DNA of 64,000 nucleotides from Tupaia tana (lineage: Eukaryota > Chordata > Mammalia > Scandentia > Tupaiidae), in contig JAKSZU010000163.1 in the NCBI GenBank assembly GCA_026018925.1, positions 124,001 to 188,000 on the forward strand, written 5' to 3'. How positions within the stretch are numbered: the first letter of the stretch is position 1; every line of letters begins with the position of its first letter. This document shows, one piece after another, positions 60,441 through 64,000 of the stretch. The notes beneath the pieces are model-generated. The model did no database searches. It saw nothing but the letters and a program-made list of their open reading frames with translations, and was not told where the DNA came from. The position numbers and the translations under genes are program-made.

Positions 60441-61064
60441 GTGTCTCTGAGCTCTCTGTCTTTCTCTGCTCCTGTCTCATTTTTTTTGTAATTTTTCCTT
60501 TTTACGATTTTCTTAAAGGTGGAATTTCTCTCTGGCTCTCAGCTCCATCTTTTATTTTGTTAATAAGACCTTCTGCTCCTTTCTCCCAGGCAGGAGAGTT
60601 GAGCCATTCTCTGAGAAGATTCCACATGGATACTGGGAACTAGATATTTCAGGGCACAGGCGAAATGAAGATTTTCTACTCATAATTCAGCCTCCAGCAA
60701 GCAAAGCTAGTGTGGTAGGGAGCCCCTCTGGCCTTCTATCCCTGTCTCTGTGACTCTGAGGTCTCTGTCTCTCTCTGCTCCTGTCTCCTCATTTTTTTTT
60801 GGTAATTTCTCCTTTTTACGATTTTTTTTAAAGTTAGAATTTCTCTCTGGCTCTCAGCTCCATCTTTTGTTTTGTTAATAAGCGCTTCTGCTCCTTTCTC
60901 CCAGGCAGGAGAGTTGAGCCATTCTCTGAGAAGATTCCACATGGATACTGGGAACTAGATATTTCACGGCACAGGCGCAATGAAGATTTTCTTCTCATAA
61001 TCCAGCCTCCAGGAAGCAAAGCTAGTGTGGTAGTGAGCCCCTCAGGCCTTCTATCCCTGTCTCT

Positions 61065-64000
61065 GTTACTCCGAGGTCTCTGTCTCTCTCTGCTCCTGTC
61101 TCCTCATTTTTTTTTCGGTAATTTTTCCTTTTTACGATTTTTTTAAATGTAGAATTTCTCTCTGGCTCTCAGCTCCATCTTTTGTTTTGTTAATAAGCCC
61201 TTCTGCTCCTTTCTCCCAGGCAGGAGAGTTGAACCATTCTCTGAGAGGATTCCACATGGATACTGGGAACTAGATATTTCAGGGCACAGGCGAAATGAAG
61301 ATTTTCTACTCATAATTCAACCTCCAGCAAGCAAAGCTTGTGTGGTAGGGAGCCCCTCTGGCCTTCTATCCCTCTCTCGGTGTCTCTGAGGTCTCTGTCT
61401 CTCTCTGCTCCTGTCTCCTCCTATTTTTTTGGTAATTTTTCCTTTTTACGATTTTTTTAAAGGTAGAATTTCTCTCTGGCTCTCAGCTCCATCTTTTGTT
61501 TTGTTAATAAGCCCTTCTGCTCCTTTCTCCCAGGCAGGAGAGTTGAGCCATTCTCTGAGAAGATTCCACATGGATACTGGGAACTAGATTTTTCAGGGCA
61601 CAGGCGAAATGAAGATTTTCTACTCATAATTCAGCCTCCAGCAAGCAAATCTAGTGTGGTAGGGAGCCCCTCTGGCCTTCTATCCCTGTCTCTGTGTCTC
61701 TGAGGTCTCTGTCTCTCTCTGCTCCTGTCTCCTCCTTTTTTTTTGGTAATTTTTCCTTTTTATGATTTTTTTAAAGGTAGAATTTCTCTCTGGCTCTCAG
61801 CTCCATCTTTTGTTTTGTTAATAAGCCCTTCTGCTCCTTTCTCCCAGGCAGGAGAGTTGAGCCATTCTCTGAGAAGATTCCACATGGATACTGGGAACTA
61901 GATATTTCAGGGCACAGGCGAAATGAAGATTTTCTACTCATAATTCAGCCTCCAGCAAGCAAAGCTAGTGTGGTAGGGAGCCCCTCTGGCCTTCTATCCC
62001 TGTCTCTGTGTCTCTGAGGTCTCTGTCTCTCTCTGCTGTTGTCTCCTCATTTTTTTTTGGTAATTTTTCCTTTTTACGATTTTTTTAAAGGTAGAATTTC
62101 TCTCTGGCTCTCAGCTCCATCTTTTGTTTTGTTAATAAGCCCTTCTGCTCCTTTCTCCCAGGCAGGAGAGTTGAGCCATTCTCTGAGAAGATTTCAGATG
62201 GATACTGGGAACTAGATATTTCAGGGCACAGGCGAAATGAAGATTTTCTACTCATAATTCAGCCTCCAGCAAGCAAAGCTAGTGTGGTAGGGAGCCCCTC
62301 TGGCCTTCTATCCCTGTCTCTGTGTCTCTGAGGTCTCTGTCTCTCTCTCCTCCTGTCTCAACATTTTTTTTTGGTAATTTTTCCTTTTTACGATTTTTTT
62401 AAAAGTAGAATTTCTCTCTGGCTCTCAGCTCCATCTTTTGTTTTGTTAATAAGCCCTTCTGCTCCTTTCTCCCAGGCAGGAGAGTTGAGCCATTCTCTGA
62501 GAAGATTCCACATGGATACTGGGAACTAGATATTTCAGGGCACAGGCGAAATGAAGATTTTCTACTCATAATTCAGACTCCAGCAAGCAAAGCTAGTGTG
62601 GAACGGAGCCCCTCTGGCCTTCTATCCCTGTCTCTGTGTCTCTGAGGTCTCTGTTTCTCTCTGCTCCTGTCTCCTCATATTTTTTTGGTAATTTTTCCTT
62701 TTTACGATTTTTTAAAGGTAGAATTTCTCTCTGGCTCTCAGCTCCATCTTTTGTTTTGTTAATAAGCCCTTCTGCTCCTTTCTCCCAGGCAGCAGAGTTG
62801 AGCCATTCTCTGAGAAGGTTCCACATGGATACTGGGAACTAGATATTTCAGGGCACAGGCGAAATGAAGATTTTCTACTCATAATTCAGCCTCCAGCAAA
62901 CAAAGCTAGTGTGGTAGGGAGCCCCTCTGGCCTTCTATCCCTGTCTCTGTGTCTCTGAGGTCACTGTCTCTCTCTGCTCCTGTCTCATCTTCTTTTTTTG
63001 GTAATTTTTCCTTTTTACGGTTTTTTTAAAGGTAGAATTTCTCTCTGTCTCTCAGCTCCATCTTTTGTTTTGTTAATAAGCCCTTCTGCTCCTTTCTCCC
63101 AGGCAGGAGAGTTGAGCCATTCTCTGAGAAGATTCCACATGGATACTGGGAACTAGATATTTCAGGGCACAGGCGAAATGAAAATTTTCTACTCATAATT
63201 CAGCCTCCAGCAAGCAAAGCTAGTGTGGTAGGTAGCGCCTCTTGCCTTCTATCCCTTTCTCTGTGTCTCTGAGGTCTCTGTCTCTCTCTGCTCCTGTCTC
63301 CTCATTTTATTTTGGTAATTTTTCTTTTTAAGATTTTTTTAAAGGTAGAATTTCTCTCTGACTCTCAGCTCCATCTTTTGTTTTGTTAATAAGGCCTTCT
63401 GCTCCTTTCTCCCGGGCAGGAGAGTTGAGCCATTCTCTGAGAAGTTTCCACATGGATACTGGAAACTAGATATTTCAGGGCACAGGCGAAATGAAGGTTT
63501 TCTACTCATAATTCAGCCTCCAGCAAGCAAAGCTAGTGTGGTAGGGAGCCCCTCTGGCCTTCTATCCCTGTCTCTGTGTCTCTGAGGACTCTGTCTCTCT
63601 CTGCTCTTGTCTCCTCATTTTTTTTTGGTAATTTTTCTTTTTACGATTTTTTTAAAGGTAGAATTTCTTTCTGGCTCTCAGCTCCATCTTTTGTTTTGTT
63701 AATAAGCCCTTCTGCTCCTTTCTCCCAGGCAGGAGAGTTGAGCCATTCTCTGAGAAGATTCCACATGGATACTGGGAACTAGATATTTCAGGGCACAGGC
63801 GAAATGAAGATTTTCTACTCATAATTCAGCCTCCAGCAAGCAAATCTAGTGTGGTCGGGAGCCCCTCTGGCCTTCTATCCCTGTCTCTGTGTCTCTGAGG
63901 TCTCTGTCTCTCTCTGCTCTTGTCTCCTCATTTTTTTTTGGTAATTTTTCCTTTTTACGATTTTTTTAAAGGTAGAATTTCTCTCTGGCTCTCAGCTCCA
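61065..64000 (+). repeat. 22-unit higher-order repeat, copy 2 (cut by the window edge)
   Basis: Matches 54157-57093 at a constant 6907-bp offset. By eye I found roughly half a dozen differences over about 2.9 kb, for example tctttagttttg against tcttttgttttg, cagccagc against cagcaagc, and ttatgctcc against ttctgctcc. The junction lies inside the unit at 61065. The copy continues past the right edge, so its full extent is unknown. Confidence 0.9.

Larger units (their letters stand above)
54157..61064 (+). repeat. 22-unit higher-order repeat, copy 1 (period 6907 bp)
   Basis: Twenty-two units, 309-316 bp each. The first ones carry clear markers: aaatgtag with gaaccatt and gagaggattcc (54157), tccctctctcgg (54473), tatgattttt (54787), ctgctgttgtctcc with atttcagatgg (55101), tctctcctcctgtctcaac (55415), gtggaacgg with agcagag (55729), aggtcactgtc (56042), gtagcgcctcttgcc (56356) and aggactctg (56669). 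All return exactly 6907 bp later. Confidence 0.9.
1..64000 (+). repeat. Satellite array, ~313-bp unit, about 204 copies, head to tail
   Basis: The motif gtgtctctgagg (or a one- or two-base variant) recurs every 309-316 bp from position 31 to 63890, always in the same orientation, with the rest of the unit alignable around it. Nothing interrupts the array: no inserted mobile element, no inversion and no unique DNA. The unit has about 44% G+C, a pyrimidine-rich plus strand and two consensus CpGs. This is seen directly. Satellites of this kind usually form centromeric, pericentromeric, subtelomeric or sex-chromosome heterochromatin; which one applies here cannot be told from the window. I do not recognise the family. 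Both ends are cut inside the array, so its true length is unknown. Confidence 0.98.

Noticed and set aside
1-64000. CRISPR array or prokaryotic repeat
   Set aside because: Repeats are 313 bp with no unique spacers, and no cas-like genes or other coding DNA are present.
1-64000. Origin of the unit from a retroviral-type LTR (gttaataag and the tgtggtaggg start look LTR-like)
   Set aside because: No flanking target duplications, internal region or primer-binding site are visible, and the resemblance is limited to short, common motifs. A library search would be needed before claiming it.
1-64000. tRNA, rRNA or snRNA-derived repeat, or telomeric repeat
   Set aside because: No A/B-box promoter pair, no recognisable RNA gene core and no telomere motif in the unit.

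Overview
The whole 64 kb window is one uninterrupted, head-to-tail satellite DNA array. The repeat unit is about 313 bp (observed range 309-316 bp) and the window holds about 204 complete copies plus a partial copy at each end. I see no protein-coding gene, RNA gene, transposon insertion, inversion, or stretch without the repeat. A hand count of one unit gives about 44% G+C. The plus strand is pyrimidine-rich, and there are only two consensus CpGs per unit (in tacgat and in ggcgaa). This points to eukaryotic constitutive heterochromatin (centromeric, pericentromeric, subtelomeric or sex-chromosome), most likely from an animal with CpG methylation. I do not recognise the satellite and cannot name the species.

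I phase each unit at its gtgtctctgagg motif. From that point a unit runs: a CT-rich arm (about 1-41), a T-tract block (42-83), a second CT-rich arm ending in a splice-acceptor-like tctcccag (84-153), a mixed-composition segment with two small dyads and a gagaag-N-ttcc motif (154-about 240), and a tail containing cagcaagcaaag and gtgtggtaggg. Units fall into recognisable variants, lettered here A to Z plus alpha and beta. The order of the letters shows a higher-order repeat (HOR) structure that has been reshuffled many times by unequal exchange at whole-unit steps.

Layout. 1-20.7 kb: a 26/27-unit HOR (period about 8.14-8.45 kb) built from A-J-C-D-E five-unit and A-J-C-D-E-F six-unit modules plus an F-G-H-I-J-C-D-K-(L)-M-N segment. 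It is seen nearly twice (1281-8163 and 9727-16301), followed by further A-J-C-D-E copies. 20.7-39.5 kb: mixed modules dominated by H-I-J-C-D-E, ending in two almost identical 1879-bp tandem copies (35699-37577 and 37578-39456). 39.5-53.8 kb: a different variant set (Q, E', O, H, K, R-X) in a 15-unit HOR (period about 4.69 kb), with a third partial copy at 51650-53841. 53.8-64 kb: more uniform units in a 22-unit relationship (period 6907 bp) that runs off the right edge, with an alpha-beta pair recurring inside it.

Type A is confined to the first 26.3 kb and the C-D-E cassette to the first 39.5 kb, so the window crosses at least three homogenisation domains. Short open reading frames recur on both strands because the unit is pyrimidine-biased and short of stops. 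They are not supported as genes: most start at GTG or TTG, frames break at T-tract length changes, and 313 is not a multiple of three. The most interesting content is the modular, chimeric history of the array and a few conserved short motifs (heat-shock-element-like, splice-acceptor-like) that could matter if the satellite is transcribed.
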